Shown here: piece after piece, positions 30,660-43,875 of the stretch
Position numbering within the stretch: position 1 is the stretch's first letter
How the letters are laid out: the number at the start of each line of letters is the position of its first letter
NCBI GenBank assembly: GCA_036244855.1
Contig: BQKZ01000321.1
Coordinates: 3,556-67,555 of the forward strand
Origin: Temnopleurus reevesii
Taxonomy: Eukaryota > Echinodermata > Echinoidea > Temnopleuroida > Temnopleuridae
Length of the DNA stretch: 64,000 nucleotides
Direction of reading: 5' to 3'
Notes under the pieces: generated by a model
Database searches by the model: none
What the model saw: the letters and a program-made list of their open reading frames with translations, nothing else
Told to the model about the DNA's origin: nothing
Position numbers and translations under genes: made by a program

Positions 30660-32222
30660 AAATAATCAATTGTGAAGCAAATGTTTGACGAGTAGGCGGG
30701 ATAAGTAATCGTTGATGTCTTTTTTTGAATTTTCATTGTTGTTTGTTAGTATTTACAAAATATCCAATTGATGTTTTATTTAACTTGTTATTTTCTATGT
30801 TATATTATATTTGATTATTTCTATGTTATTTAAACTATGTTGAGTATATTTGGATTAATAAAATATGAATTACAAAAAAAAATATTTTTTCAAAGGCTGA
30901 AGTCTAAAATTGTTCACATAATAAGACTGAAAACTAGGAGACGGTTCATTTTGTAAGGCACAAACTTACCAAATTGGTCACTGTATTATTCCAAAAGGAT
31001 TCAGGCTTCAGCAAGTAATAATTCCACTGTATTTCTAGAGCAGCTTATTCCTTTCTGAATCTGCAAAATACAATAATAAGCAAGAAACAATATTAACATA
31101 TTTAATTCCATATATACATGTACCTAGGAAATGTAATATTACTTTCTTTGCAACTTCAAATCCAAAAACTTCTGTATAGTTGAGAAATTTGAGATATCTT
31201 TGTGAAACTTATACCTTTGCTAATTCTTCTTTTCAATACCTCTGCAATATATATATAATATATATAATTCAAAATATCTAGAAACCAATCAATATCAAAT
31301 AAAGAATTCAGAATAAATGTGAAAGCAAGGAATTTAAAGAACAAATATGGCATTAACTATCATTGGGTAATGGACAATACATGCATGTACCAGTAAATAC
31401 CAATTCTCACCCGACCTAATTCTCTCACAAGTTTTTTTTGCACTTGAAAATGAAAGAATAAATATAGCTAACAAGTGTCACAAAACTGCAAAATAAACTA
31501 TGGTAAATGGAATACTCCTGAGCACAAATAGCAGAACAATCACCATGAATCATAACCAAAAGACTCTCACCAGAATAAAAATAAATGGCTTGCCTTGAAA
31601 GTTCTTTTCTACTCGAAGAGAACAAAATCTTACTCAAGCTCAAAGCATCTCACAGACATACTAAAAATGCTATGCCATGGGCTTTGCTCTTGAAAATGGA
31701 GACAAATCTTCGGAAAGAAAATGTTTTGAGCTGCTATTTCAGCTGATGAAAAGGGTTTCGGAGTGGGTAAACATATGTGGAACAAACTTTCCTTTTCAAT
31801 CTTGTGCGTGTATCAAATAGAGACCCAATTACACTGCAAATTCAGGGCTGGAACATTTCAATAAAACTCTTCTGGTTTACAATCAGGCATGAGAAAGAGG
31901 GTTTTCAAGGGAAAAAAAAGAAAATGCCTCCGGCACCAACTTGGGGTGGCAGAGGTATAAAAATTGTTGGCCTAGTAAAGGGGGTTTCTTCCTTTGATGG
32001 CAGAAATTTTCAAAAATCGACTACTTTCTTTCTGCACATATGCATTTTAAACTGTCCACAAGCTAAAGTTACATATAGGCCTATACTATATAGCACACTA
32101 AAACATGATCACAGGATTACCTCCAGCTTTAAATCGAAAATGATTTCATAATTTCATTATTTCAATTACTATAAGAATCTGCCAAAATCTAAAAATCTAC
32201 TGTGAAAACTCATGTCTGTGCA
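30660..32222. other. No supported feature
   Basis: AT-rich DNA with only short chance frames. Confidence 0.5.
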
Positions 32223-32232
32223 ATGGTCAAGA

Positions 32233-32677
32233 TAGTCCAGTTGAGGACTCTGTGTTCTGATAGTAACTGCCTCTGCATATGTATCCTTGCCCTGAACACA
32301 CAGGGACTACACCACTCAACCATAGTCTGCTAGAACAGACCCTTGGTCTTCGTTGTGCACCTACACAGAAATACAGGGTATGCACTGTGTGCCTCATTTT
32401 GTGTCTTGCATGCTGTAAGTGTGTGATGTAGTCACACAATGCATGCCCTGTATCATGCTCTGCACACTCACACACCGAAAATCTCGGGTTTGTGCTTCAA
32501 ACTAACTCAACCACAGAGTCTCACATACACATCTGATCAAAGTCCAGTTGAGGACTCTGTGCACCTGCCTCTGCACATATTCTTGCCCTGAACACACAGG
32601 TACTACATATTCTCACATAATCCTCATACCTCCACAGTCTACCCCTCTGATCGCACACACAGTCCTCAATTGGACTA
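32233..32677. mobile_element. TAGTCCAGTTGAGG element with a nested MITE
   Basis: TAGTCCAGTTGAGGACTCTGTG-type ends (left 32233, right about 32656-32677) are inverted. The flanks TGGTCAAGA and TAGTCAAGA are a 9-base duplication with one mismatch. A second element (32323-32504) sits inside with its own 9-base duplication. A shorter relative is at 38341-38534. Mutator-like by duplication length. Confidence 0.8.
32323..32504 (-). mobile_element. TAGTYTGC-family MITE nested in another element
   Basis: TAGTCTGCTAGAACAGACCC and GGGTTTGTGCTTCAAACTA are the ends, with exact ACTCAACCA on both sides (32314-32322, 32505-32513). The duplication lies within the outer element, so this insertion is the younger one. 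Confidence 0.88.
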
Positions 32678-33454
32678 TAGTCAAGACTGCACTCTACATG
32701 GGATAGTCCAGAATTTCAGGGGTGGCAATTTACAGTGTAAATGAGCCCCCAGATGTCCAATTGTTGTCCATATTTGCTAGGTCTATTTGGGTTAGTTTAC
32801 AAATCCGAAAAATCTGCCCAAAGAGGTCAAATATAGCCCCAGGGAGGAATAAATACTTGTAGTTTGGGTATAGAGGTGAAGGTGATTCTGTCATGGAAAG
32901 AATGTCAAGTTCAGGAAATTTTTTTCTGTTTGAACTTCATCTGTCTAGGAATTTTTTGTGACATTATGTATGACCTACTAACACCTAAAACCAGTAGGCC
33001 TACTCTCTCCAACCAGTTCTTGATTTTTTTTAAAGAGAGAAGAAATTGTAAGACTTCGAAGGGTAGTATTGAGAGCCACTTTCAGATCCAATTCATTAGA
33101 TAATGTATAGTTGCAGAGCTACCACCCTCAAATCTATAAAAAATAATTTCAACCAAAAAAATCATATTTTCAGAAAATAAATCCAATTCTTCACTTCCAT
33201 GCCATTTCCAAGTGTATCTCAGTGACTTAAAATATCCTATTTTCTCCTGTAGCATCCCACTTTCACAAAAAAAAACTAGCTAATTATGATAAAATCCTAC
33301 TAGTTGACAGAAATGTAATTGTATCTGAAAAAACCTTACTAATCTCAATCATTCTTTTATGGAAGTAAAATATTTTGACAATTTCAGGCTGGCATGAAGA
33401 GAGGCATACACTAATTATGGATGTGGAGGCATCGTAGTGTGCTAGTTTTGACTC

Positions 33455-33706
33455 TTGCCTATATACGATCCTTCCCCTGTATACTTGCAAAATTCAATTC
33501 CAAAGTACAAATCTACAAGACATCTCCGCTCATCATCAGATACACTGCTGTTAAATATTCCGAGAACTAAACATTGTATCGGTGATCGTGCTTTTTCAGT
33601 GATTGGCCCAAAATTGTGGAACGAGCTCTCTCCCCAATTACGCCAGCTATCTTCAACAGAAGCATTCAAATCCCAACTTAAAACCTGCTTGTTTGTTTCA
33701 TCATAA
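33455..33706 (+). pseudogene. C-terminal end of a non-LTR retrotransposon reverse transcriptase ORF
   Basis: 83 codons to a stop, containing NIPRTKHCIGDRAFSVIGPK, LWNELSPQLRQL and FKSQLKTCLF. 'GDRAFS-GPKLWN-LP-FK--LK--LF' is the familiar C-terminus of LINE polymerase proteins (CR1/Jockey-like or relatives). No polymerase core or endonuclease is present, so this is a 5'-truncated copy. Its ATG is internal to the original protein and only marks the truncation. Confidence 0.85.
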
Positions 33707-33855
33707 TATTTCAATACCTGTTTTGTGTCCAGTATATTCACTTCCATTTGTATTGTCTTCATTAACTTTTCTATTCCAATTAAAGCGCCATAAGCACCGA
33801 AAGGTGGACCTGTGCGCTATACAAGTAGCCACTAATATTATTATTATTATTATTA
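33707..33855 (+). mobile_element. LINE 3' UTR with ATT microsatellite tail
   Basis: After the stop come GCGCCATAAGCACCGAAAGG, TGCGCTATACAAGTAGCC and (ATT)n. The tail style matches the other TATA-GCGC repeats in the window (3383, 7439, 38240). Confidence 0.75.
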
Positions 33856-34416
33856 TACAAGATGTTTGTAGTTCAAACCCCATCCACAGTGTCAATTTTA
33901 TTCAGCAAAAGTAGATGGGTCTAAGTCTTTCCAAATCCTTCTTAAGAGTATGGAAAGCATTGTAAGTTTTTAATTTGTGTTCAGACGGAGAGCCACTATC
34001 ACCGGCTGAAAACAAGGTCAGAGGCCATGTAGATTAGCGTACGGTGCAAGCTTCAGTGGGGGATCCCCGTATATCCTTGTATCTTTACAGTGATATTAGC
34101 AAGCCGCTGATAGCGGCTTATGTAGTATTTTATCGCGCCGATGTGAGCGGTGCGCCGTAGTGAAAGAGTTAAGCCAACAAATAAAAAGAGGTTAATGGTC
34201 ACAAAATGCATTGATCAAGAAGTTTGTATGATGCTGGTTTAAAACCATGTTCATTGCTTGAGAGCACAGCAATTACCTGTCTGCTGTGCCACCCATAAGC
34301 TACAGGAGGAGATAAATGGCTCTAATTGGTCTCAGGACCTTGCTAACAGAAAGTGGCTTGCTGTGACTACATGGAGTTTTCAAGCATCAATCCAAACTTA
34401 TTTAGCCCTGTTCAGA

Positions 34417-34417
34417 N
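34417..34417. other. Single-N contig join
   Basis: One N. The sequence to its right starts in the middle of the MITE at 32323 (CTCGGGTTTGTGCTTCAAAC), and the sequence to its left recurs at 35545. Confidence 0.9.
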
Positions 34418-35690
34418 TCTCGGGTTTGTGCTTCAAACTAACTCAACCACAGAGTCTCACATACACATCTGATCAAAGTCCAGTTGAGGACTCTGTGCAC
34501 CTGCCTCTGCACATATTCTTGCCCTGAACACACAGGTACTACATATTCTCACATAATCCTCATACCTCCACAGTCTACCCCTCTGATCGCACACACAGTC
34601 CTCAATTGGACTATAGTCAAGACTGCACTCTACATGGGATAGTCCAGAATTTCAGGGGTGGCAATTTAAAGTGTAAATGAGCCCCCAGATGTCCAATTGT
34701 TGTCCATATTTGCTAGGTCTATTTGGGTTAGTTTACAAATCCGAAAAATCTGCTCAAAGAGGTCAAATATAGCCCCAGGGAGGAATAAATACTTGTAGTT
34801 TGGTTATAGAGGTGAAGGTGATTCTGTCTTTGAAAGAATGTCAAGTCCAGGAATTTTGTTCTGTTTGAACTTCATCTGTCTAGAAACTCTTTTGCGACAT
34901 TCTGTATGACCTACTAACACCTAAAACGCTACTGCCTCCAACCATTTCTATTTCTTTTCTTGTGAGAGAATAAATCGTAAGACTTCCAAGGGTAGTATTG
35001 AGAACCATTTTCAGATGCATTTCATTGGATAATGTATAGTTGCAGGGCAGTCAATTTACACAAATTGTATCATTCTATTTGGGGATGAAGGAGACGGTGC
35101 CAAATTCGAGGTCAAATGGGTCCAAAATTGTTGAAGGGTCCCAAAGTTGGTGTTGATTACATTTCATTTTACATTTTTTGGCTTGTCGGGGGCCCCACAA
35201 AAATTTCCAAAGAGGAGGGGCACCAAAATATGAGCTCATGACTTTTGTTTTGATTGTCAGCTCCTCTAAGGAGGGGGGGGGGGGGGTTATAATAATTTCA
35301 AATTGGTTATAAGCCCAAACCTGGGCTGGGTACATGAAGCCTAGCTCTTATTCTAGCTCTTTTTCTTTTAAACTTATCAATCCTAGAAAATTGTTCTCTT
35401 ATCGCATCATTTTTTTCTCCAAAACCTGCTAAGGGTCATAAAATTTACATTTTCAGGCCAACAAGCGAAACGAGACAAGTGCTAATAAAATGTAATGTAA
35501 TATGTACATGTATATTCACTCGTTGAAGGAGGTTTCATGACAATTAGCTGTGCCACCCATAAGCGGCAGGAGGAGATAAATGGGTCTAATTGGTCTCAGG
35601 ACCTTGCTAAGAGAAAGTGGCTTGCTGTGAATACATGGAGTTTTCAAGCATCAATCCAAACTTATTTAGCCCTGTTCAGACAACTCAAAT
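34418..35690. repeat. Second copy of the overlap pair
   Basis: Matches 32484-33110 and then 34258-34416, without the SINE/LINE insertion. It contains its own segment (35045-35545) with a 14-base G run at about 35273. Confidence 0.8.
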
Positions 35691-38240
35691 TGATAACTTG
35701 ATATCAGCTTCTATTTCTAGCAATGGATATGTGTATTTGCAATAGTTATCCTTGGAGTATTCTGACAATTTCTTTGTTGACCAGCTGACTGGCTCTCTTT
35801 ATCAAGCTTCCAATTCCTGATTGATAATAATACATGTACAATGTAAAACTTTTTTTTCCACATTAAAACAATATTCTCAGCATTCTGAGAATTAAAACAA
35901 AATGTATGAAAAAAAAATATAAATCAAATATCTAAAATATCTGGGCTTAGAGTTCTTTCAAGATTAGTGTTTGCCATCTCATGGAATAATTTTGTTCTTT
36001 ATATTTGTTTAGCATATTAAAATGTTGAAGAAACATTTCTTTAAACACTAAGCTCCACGGTTCTGCATAAGATTCTTGTTATCAGTTCAAATTCAAATTT
36101 CTTTACTCTGCTTAAAAACATACATGATACAAAACACCTTTTGTGTAGCAAACACGCTAAACTGCATAGCAATTTATGCAATACAGAGAAAATTATGAAT
36201 ATGGAAATGCATGGAATGTGAAGATAATCTAAATTTCATGATTCAGAAACCTTCAAGTTGACAAACTTTTTTCGTCTTACACCCTCGATAATGATGACAT
36301 TATGAATAAAACTGGGTTACATCCACTAACAAAGGTTACTTACACTCAAATATCAAACTAATCAACAAGCATAAGGTAGTGTTTGTTGCTTAGTCCTTTA
36401 ATTCTTTTAATTATCAAGCTTACTTACCAAAACTTAATCTATCATAAATCAAAATGAATTATGATCTCCCTCAATATTATAAAAAAATATATTTCTGTAT
36501 AAAAGTATTGTTGTATGAACAGACACTACATCTTACCTTCAAATCAAATAACTTACGATTCCACGCTGAGTTCTCACGACAAAACACTAAAACGAAACTA
36601 CTCCAGATGAAACAAAAATTACCAGACAAAATCTCTTCATACTTGACGTATGTCCTTACAAGCCTAAGGAGTTAATCGAATGTGAAAAAAGTATTACTAA
36701 TGCGATCACTCTGCCGTGTAACACAACAATTGGACAATTGGGTACGAAAATCAATAGTATCACTATTCAGTTAAAAGATTGTTTCGTTTTAATCAATGGT
36801 TCCACAATGCCCTATGAAGGATGATTGATTCTATAATTGAATGTAACTTTTAATGCTAAGAAGTATCTGACAGTTCAAAAACCTTGCGATATAAAGTGAC
36901 GTGGTCTTTTTGTGTAGCATCGAGCAACATGTATAGAAGTTTTTTTATGAACTCAGTGTTATTTATTCATGAGGTATTTAACACATTATCTTGTGTAATT
37001 AGGTATATTTCAGCACCTGGCCTCCAAATAATCTGACAGTTCAAAACACTGGCCTTACAAGTGACACCATGCTTTTGTGTAGTATCGAGCTACTTTATTA
37101 ACAATTTTTTTTTTTAAAAACTATCATTTATTTTATATATAATAAGGTATTTAACATCATTATCTCTTTTTAGGTATATTTCGGCCACTGTTACATGTAT
37201 CTGAAAAGATTGGCAGCTCATAACACTAGTGTAACAAGTAAAGTTGGACCGAATATTACATAATTTCAATAGATAATAACTTTTGTAACAAACTTTGATG
37301 GTAGAGTAGCAATCTATAATCCACCTTTTTCTATCCACTTTTTGTCTAATTCTACTGAGAGAAATCCTGTTTTGTTAACTCAAACAAAAAGGTCAAAGTA
37401 AACAAGTTTTTTACTGTATACAGTTAAGAAAATCTCAGATTATCTTATAATTGAGTTTAATCCTTATTTTGTGTTCTCATCTAAAAGTGAGATTCTTGAA
37501 CCACTTAACTGTAAACAGTTAATCTCAAATTGTTAATTGATTCTAAAATCCTTCCTTTGTATTTTTAATCTGACCCCATAACAAGTTAAAAGGGGATTTA
37601 AACAGGTTGTTTTTCAACAATGCCACATCATTGCAAAACATGTAGGCGATGCTCTTGATATTTTGAAAGATAAAAATATCTGATAGTATAACAGAATAAT
37701 ATAAACATTTACTGTACAAAAAGAGTAAAAAATAAATAGCGCTCTGAAAACACATGGGTTTGGGCAACTGTACAAACTTGCATGCTGTACGTATAAGCTT
37801 ACTTATTTCTGTTGCGTTTTCTGAAACCTTAAGGTTTCGGATTCAAATGTGAATCATACTAGTATCCGTTTGCCAATAGGCGCAAAGAAACACCAATAAC
37901 GGCACCAAAAACTTCATAACCCAACCAAAAGCACTCATTCTCGCAAACTGACAACTGATTTTATCCCTTTGCGCGCTGCCCAACCCTCTGCAGATGACCT
38001 GCCTGTGATGAGCGTTCGTTGCCATTATGTGAAAAATTGGTAAATTCCCCTAATTTGAAGTCTAATTATATCTTATGTCAATATAATTGGGTTTTGGTAA
38101 CATTGTCTACGAAAGTCCTGACTTTTCTCATTCTGATAATCAAAGTTTTTGTTCTTGAAATTATTGAATATGAATTAGTATTTCATTGGTTAAAAGCCGA
38201 CTACATTTCTTAAACCTTCGTAGAAGCCTGTCAACAAATG
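35691..38240. other. No supported feature
   Basis: AT-rich DNA. A diverged two-copy block with CTGACAGTTCAAAAC and GTGTAGCATCGAGC lies at about 36870-37090. No genes seen. Confidence 0.5.
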
Positions 38241-38310
38241 ATGATGATGATGATGATGGCCACTTGTATAGCGCCGGTCCCCGCCACAGCTGGGCGCTCA
38301 TGGCGCTTGA
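38240..38310. repeat. ATG microsatellite with TATAGCGCC repeat
   Basis: (ATG)n followed by CACTTGTATAGCGCCGGTCC and TGGGCGCTCATGGCGCTTGA, which can fold as a small hairpin. Same arrangement as at 3383 and 33787. Confidence 0.65.
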
Positions 38311-38340
38311 TTACTAAAAAAAAAACAGGGACTAGACACC

Positions 38341-38534
38341 TAGCTCAGTTGAGGACTGTGTGTTTCTGATAGCACCCACTGTATCTGTATTCTGAGGCGC
38401 GATCAGAGGGGTATACAGATCAGAGAGTTATGTAAGGACTCTAAAGGTGGAGTGCTATGCAGTACATGTGTGTTCAGTGTAAGAGAATATGCAGAGGTGG
38501 GTGCTATCAGAACACACAGTCCTCAACTGGACTA
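38341..38534. mobile_element. Short copy of the TAGTCCAGTTGAGG element
   Basis: TAGCTCAGTTGAGGACTGTG at the left and CAGTCCTCAACTGGACTA at the right, with long inverted arms continuing (GATAGCACCCAC / GTGGGTGCTATC). CTAG follows on both sides but a full 9-base duplication is unclear. Confidence 0.75.
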
Positions 38535-38739
38535 CTAGCTCAGCTTCTGTGGGCACCTATCGAGTCTAGAGCGTTATGCACACGTATTGAGTAAACTGAA
38601 TTTGAATATTTGTATCACTTGATACAATTTCTCATTTTGACAGATCCTTAATAGAATCATTGAATCATCGAATCTAACCAAAGGCATGAAAACAGGATTG
38701 GGAGGGGAAAACACCAAACTTTGGGTATTAATTCAAACT

Positions 38740-39200
38740 ATAATAGCCTAGGAGGATAATTTATATCCATTGTAAACAATTTCACATCTTGTTGCATACC
38801 ATTTCTCAATAAAATCCACTCCCGTGATTCTAACCATAGGCTATTATCAGATCCTTTTCATCCCATGCTATATATCTTAATCAATTTAAACAATTTCTCG
38901 TCTGGTTAATACCCTTTCTCAATAAAATCCACTCCCATAATTCTAACCATAGGCTATTATAAGATGCTTTTCATCCATGCTATATACCTTATATCAATTT
39001 AAACAATTTCTCGTCTTGTTAATACCATTTCTCAATAAAATCCACTCCCGTAATTCTAACCATAGGCTATTATCAGATGCTTTTCATTCCATTCTATATA
39101 CCTTATATCAATTTCTCATATTTTTAATAGCATTTCTTCATAAAAATCCACAATTATACACCTGTAATTCTATCCATTGGGTGTTATTAAGCGCTTTCCA
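38740..39200. repeat. Tandem array, about four units of 120 bases
   Basis: Units share TTTCTCAATAAAATCCACTC, ATTCTAACCATAGGCTATTA and TTTAAACAATTTCTCGTC. The last unit is degenerate. Confidence 0.85.
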
Positions 39201-41117
39201 TGGCGTTCTATTGAAAGTCATGTCTGAAAGGAGTGCATCAATTGGGTAAACATCGGAATAATGTGAAATGCCCCTGGCTGCTTAATGAACAGTGACGCAT
39301 GCCCAGGTCAAACGGGCTGGTTTACACGTGACTAGCTCCATGTAATTAGGTGTAGACGAGCTTTAAACAAGTACCTGGAAAAAACGAAACTTGGCACCGT
39401 TCACCGTTCTGTTCATATTAAAATCATTATGCTGCAATATCTGTGCTCAGAACACATGAAAAAGCACTTTTAAAAATCAATAGATCAACTGGTAGTTTCA
39501 CCTGCAAAGCAAATGAAACCGATACTACCACTAATAGAAGTCACTACTAAGCCCTCTCAAAAGCCTTTCTTTCAAAATGCTAAAGAATTTATGAAACATC
39601 TCTCAACGATGCTGAAAGAATTTGATTATAATTCTATGACACTCATTAGATTTTCTATAGGGAGAACAATTATATCTATCAACTTTCATTTTAGAAGGGA
39701 ACAGAAGTCCAAAAATATAAAAGATGACATATCGAAAAAGACAATGAAGAGAGATCCAAGTCTTGTGTTCAGATGTCATTGACTGCTTTTATTCTACCCT
39801 CATTTTTCCCCTGTTATTTCACTGAATCAATATTGGAACAATACAGGAGCAAACATACTCAACATATTTCATTTTCGTTTCCCCTTTCCTACCAGATATC
39901 AAATCCTATCTTTAAAATCTCGGCCTGAAGTTCATACATCTCCGTACCTCACTGGATATCCACTTATCTGATCTCTGCGAATCAATAAATGGGAGTTATT
40001 ACGATTGTCATTTGATTTGAATCTAACGAGCTCGGTAATAATCATTACTCTAATGGTCTGTGCAATGCCGTCATCAAACTATGCCCCCAAGGAGGAACGT
40101 TGGAGCTGGGAGGGGAGAGAGATAACGATGGTTAAAGATACGGTTCATTTTCCTAATAGAGGTCCAGACTCTAAAATATATTTGATCTGTAAAGAGAAGC
40201 TAAATGCTCCTTGTATCATTTTTATTTTAATCAAAGTGTTTGACAGAATATCATATTTACAGGAGTTGGAAATGAACAAGAATCTTAAATTATTACATGA
40301 TGCATATTCACATTTTGGAGGTCAAGTGCCTTCAAGACCTGGCCATAGTTTTCCAAAATCACTATGATTTGTTGAATGTATATCAAGGCAGAATTGGCAG
40401 GTTTACTAAAAGATCTACGCAAATTCTATGCAAACTCAATACGCAGAGATTGTCCTTTTTCAACCCCCAAAATTTACGCCAGGCTTGTCCGACATAGCAA
40501 CAAGTAATGTGCAAACTGGATTCCAAGTAATGTTGTTCAAATGTTAGAAAAAAATTTTAAAAAATAACCCAGAACTATATTTATGGCACAAAACGCAGAT
40601 AACTTTAAATCTATGAGTAGACCGGTCCAGGGAATCTCTCGAAGGTGCCTAGGTTCCTATATTCAGCCATCAAAATATTCCAATAGTTGGAATGGTAATA
40701 AAGTATTTTATCTCTTTAATAAATTACGAATATTCTAATACCTTCTCTTTAAAACGCCAGTTGACGTTCACAATCCTGTAAATGACTTATCCTATGTCCT
40801 TGATGTGCCCAATAATCGTCATAGACTTGCTAATATGACGCACAATGGCTAATTCACGCAAAAATGGGGTAATTTTCATAATCATCATCAAGATTATTGA
40901 GATATTACAAAAATGAGCTGGATGAAGTTGTCTTTGAAGGGCATGGTATGTGAATGTGAAAAGGTATACAGTGAAATGCTTTTTAACCAATTGACAGAAA
41001 CAGCCGGGTTGTCCCTGCACAAGGACTATGGGACTTCCACAATTTGGTAGTCAATGGGTTATTAGAGCTATCCTTGTGGACAGCTATCTAGCATCCCACC
41101 GCTGCCACCATTTATGC
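39201..41117. other. No supported feature
   Basis: Unique AT-rich sequence. Apparent frames of 89-120 codons at 39513-39782 and 40005-40367 have no recognisable domain or splice context. Confidence 0.5.
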
Positions 41118-41436
41118 AAAAAAAATTGTTTGGATGCACTCAGATGCTATTTTGGAAAAATAGAGTCGATCAGACTTAATTAGAATAAAGATTATTCTTT
41201 CACATTTTACTCTCACAATTCATATAATACTTTATAGAAAAGACTTGGAATGGAGTGAAAAGCCAAAGATTATCTGAACATGACTTTCCAGTGTGTATTC
41301 TGCATGTTTAGTTATAATCATGCTGTGATGTTTCCATTTAAAGAGTGAAAATTTAAAAAAAAGAAGAAGATTCAGGTCAGATCATTTTCAAAGATAAAGG
41401 GCCGGTTGAGGGCATCCAAACAGTTCTTTTTTTTTT
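41118..41436. mobile_element. TTTGGATGCC inverted-repeat element with homopolymer ends
   Basis: AAAAATTGTTTGGATGC at the left, GGCATCCAAACAGTTCTTTT at the right, running into T and G runs. The internal TGGAATGGAGTGAAAAGCCA is shared with the copy at 44825. Non-coding. Confidence 0.7.
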
Positions 41437-41639
41437 GGGGGGGGGGGGCTTATCTTCTTCTTCCTCTTCTTTTGTCATTGTACAGTCCACTTCACAGTGT
41501 AGTATGTAGGCCCTACAGTTTGACAGGGGCTGGTCACCAGAAAAAAAAAGAAAAAAAAAAGATCCCATTCTCACGTATCTGATTAATTTAAAGGGGAATG
41601 TTGAAACCCTGGAAAAACTGTGCTCTCAGTAGATGAAGA

Positions 41640-41745
41640 AAAATAAGTGTGACTCGAATCGCGATCCATATCACCAGTAAATTGTGACAGTACTTTGATT
41701 TACCATGATCCTGACAACGATGTAATCCTGAACAATAATATTAAG
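41640..41745. repeat. Dispersed repeat shared with 50907 and 62930
   Basis: TCGAATCGCGATCCATATCA and AAATTGTGACAGTACT resemble ATCGAGATCCAAATCACC and AAATTGTGTCAGCACT at 50910, each following a G-run/GCTTAT sequence within a few hundred bases. Confidence 0.5.
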
Positions 41746-43389
41746 AACATATCAATTCAAAGTAGTGTGTTCTGATTCATACTTCGCTTTCTTTTACCTG
41801 TCAAAGCAAATCAACACAGAATTTAGAATGATACCTGTTTACATACCACTAAATGAATTCCATCAAAAGCACATGACAAATCATGTCATGCCAAAATGCT
41901 TGGCTCGTGTTAAAAAGATATCATTTTTCAACGAAAAAAAACTGCGCCAAACATCCAGTACCACACAAGCAGACCCAAAACATTTAATCAACAGCACACT
42001 ATCAGTTTACAGACCTGCGCATGAACTTTGAAAGGTAGTAGAACTGTACCCAGCTTGATAAAAAGTACACTCAGTTAAAAGAAAATATCAACAACTATTC
42101 ATCATTTTATACGAGCTTCGTTATTGACTTGAATGACTGTTTGATACTTTTCTATCAAAACGCTAATCCATCAAAAAGTTTTCCTCACAAAATTATTGAA
42201 CAGGCACTATTCAAAAGTATCCAGCATACTCTATGGTATTATTTGACTTAATTGTACAAAATACCACAATGTCGCGAAGTTTCCAGTTTAAATTTATATC
42301 CAGGCTATAAAAGGCTATTCTCCATAATTTACAAACCTTGAAATTAACTATATGCGCTATGATCCAGAAAAGTTTTGGCCTATTTTCACAACTTAGAAAC
42401 TTGGATGCACTTGCCAGTAGTAACCCAACTTGTTGACTTTATTAACAAAATCACAGAACAATGAGCACAGCAAAATGTCCACACAAAATCATGTGCATGC
42501 CATCAACAGATATTCAAAATGTGCAAACTTTGAGTTGGAGCTCTATATGATCAAGGATTTAGGTATTAGTACTTAAAAACTTGGTGACAATCCAAGTTTA
42601 CCTGACTTCACGTATAGTGTACAAGTTACAATTCAAACACGACAAACTTTTCCCCACACAAAGTATGCCAATGGCAATGTTCTCAAGAACATAAATGAAT
42701 GCTCCAGAACTATAGATCCAACACTGATGCACCAATACAGCCTCAAGATGAGACAGTTTGCAAGCATGAACATCAATGAATTCGTCCATGAATAAATGTA
42801 ATACTTTTTCAGTAGATCAACAGTATTGATCATTTACACTTATTTATGACTTACAGCTTTATAATCATTTACCAAGCCTTGAATTAAGCTCTAAGCATTA
42901 TAAATCCAGTATTCACACTTCAAATCTTTATTACAAACTCCCAAAATTTCACCCCCATGAACAATTCGAACAAACACCAAAGCTCAGCAAACTTTCCCAG
43001 ATCTAAAAAACTATTCCTGCCATCAAATCTTGAAATTTACTAACCTTTTTATCAACTGAAGCCCCAATTATTATCCAAAAGTAACTTCAATACTTTAATG
43101 CAACACAACTTGTCTTCATGTATGAGTACAAAACACCACAACGCAGCAAACTTTTCCTAATACAAAGTGTGTGAATGTACTCCAGAGCTAATATCCAAAA
43201 TGCTCCCATACAAGCTCAACTCCAGACAGTTTGCGTGCGTGCAAACCAATGTAAAGGTCCAGGGATGAATGTAATATTTTCCCAGTAGATTGACAAGGGC
43301 TGTCTGTTCTCAAATCTCTGAATGGTAGGCACTCGCTGAATGGACCGTTCCGCAGATCCATGAAGCACAGGCACGCACTGTGTGCTTTG
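41746..43389. other. No supported feature
   Basis: AT-rich sequence; weak internal similarity between 42590-42850 and 43080-43290 (AACTTTTCC-ACACAAAGT, GTAGAT-AACAG) suggests an old duplication. No genes. Confidence 0.45.
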
Positions 43390-43834
43390 GAATCGCTAGA
43401 GCGAGAGAAGAGAGACAGAGAGAGAGATTGCTAGTAGGCATTTGAGGCAGAAAGTGGAGTGCAGGGGAAATAGGGAGAGAGATGAAAATGAAAAAGAGGA
43501 AGCAAAATATAAAAGTATAGAGGGAGGAAAAAAGAATGAAAAGTTTCTCTAAGTGGATTGTTCCTCCGATCCGCTAGGCACGCAGTCTGTGCATTTGGAA
43601 TCACTGGAGCGAGAGAAGAGAAGAGAGACAGAGAGAGAGAGATTGCTAGTAGACATTTGAGGCAGAAAGTGAAGTACAGGGGAAATAGGGAGAGAGAAGA
43701 AAATGAAAAAAAAGGAAGCAAAATATAAAAGTGTAGAGGGAGGAAAAAAGAATGGAAAGTGTCGCTGAATGGATCGTTCCGCAGATCCATCAGGCACGCA
43801 CTGTGTGCTTTGGAATCACTAGAGCGAGAGAAGA

Positions 43835-43875
<41 letters not shown>

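Larger units (their letters stand above)
33420..33910 (+). repeat. SINE split by a LINE insertion
   Basis: GGAGGCATCGTAGTGTGCTA at 33425 looks like the SINE head seen at 28926, but stops at about 33457. The B-box-like TTTGTAGTTCAAACCCCATC follows only at 33863, after the LINE fragment and its ATT tail. Simple reading: a LINE 3' end inserted inside a SINE. Confidence 0.55.
32484..34416. repeat. First copy of an overlap pair next to a one-N join
   Basis: 32484-33110 recurs at 34418-35045 (about 95% identical or better at first), and 34258-34416 recurs at 35545-35690. Order and orientation agree, with different DNA between (33110-34258 against 35045-35545). The join is the single N at 34417. 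Best read as two alleles placed in series. Confidence 0.8.

Noticed and set aside
40005..40367. A 120-residue open frame as a possible gene
   Set aside because: No recognisable domain, AT-typical composition and no splice or promoter context.
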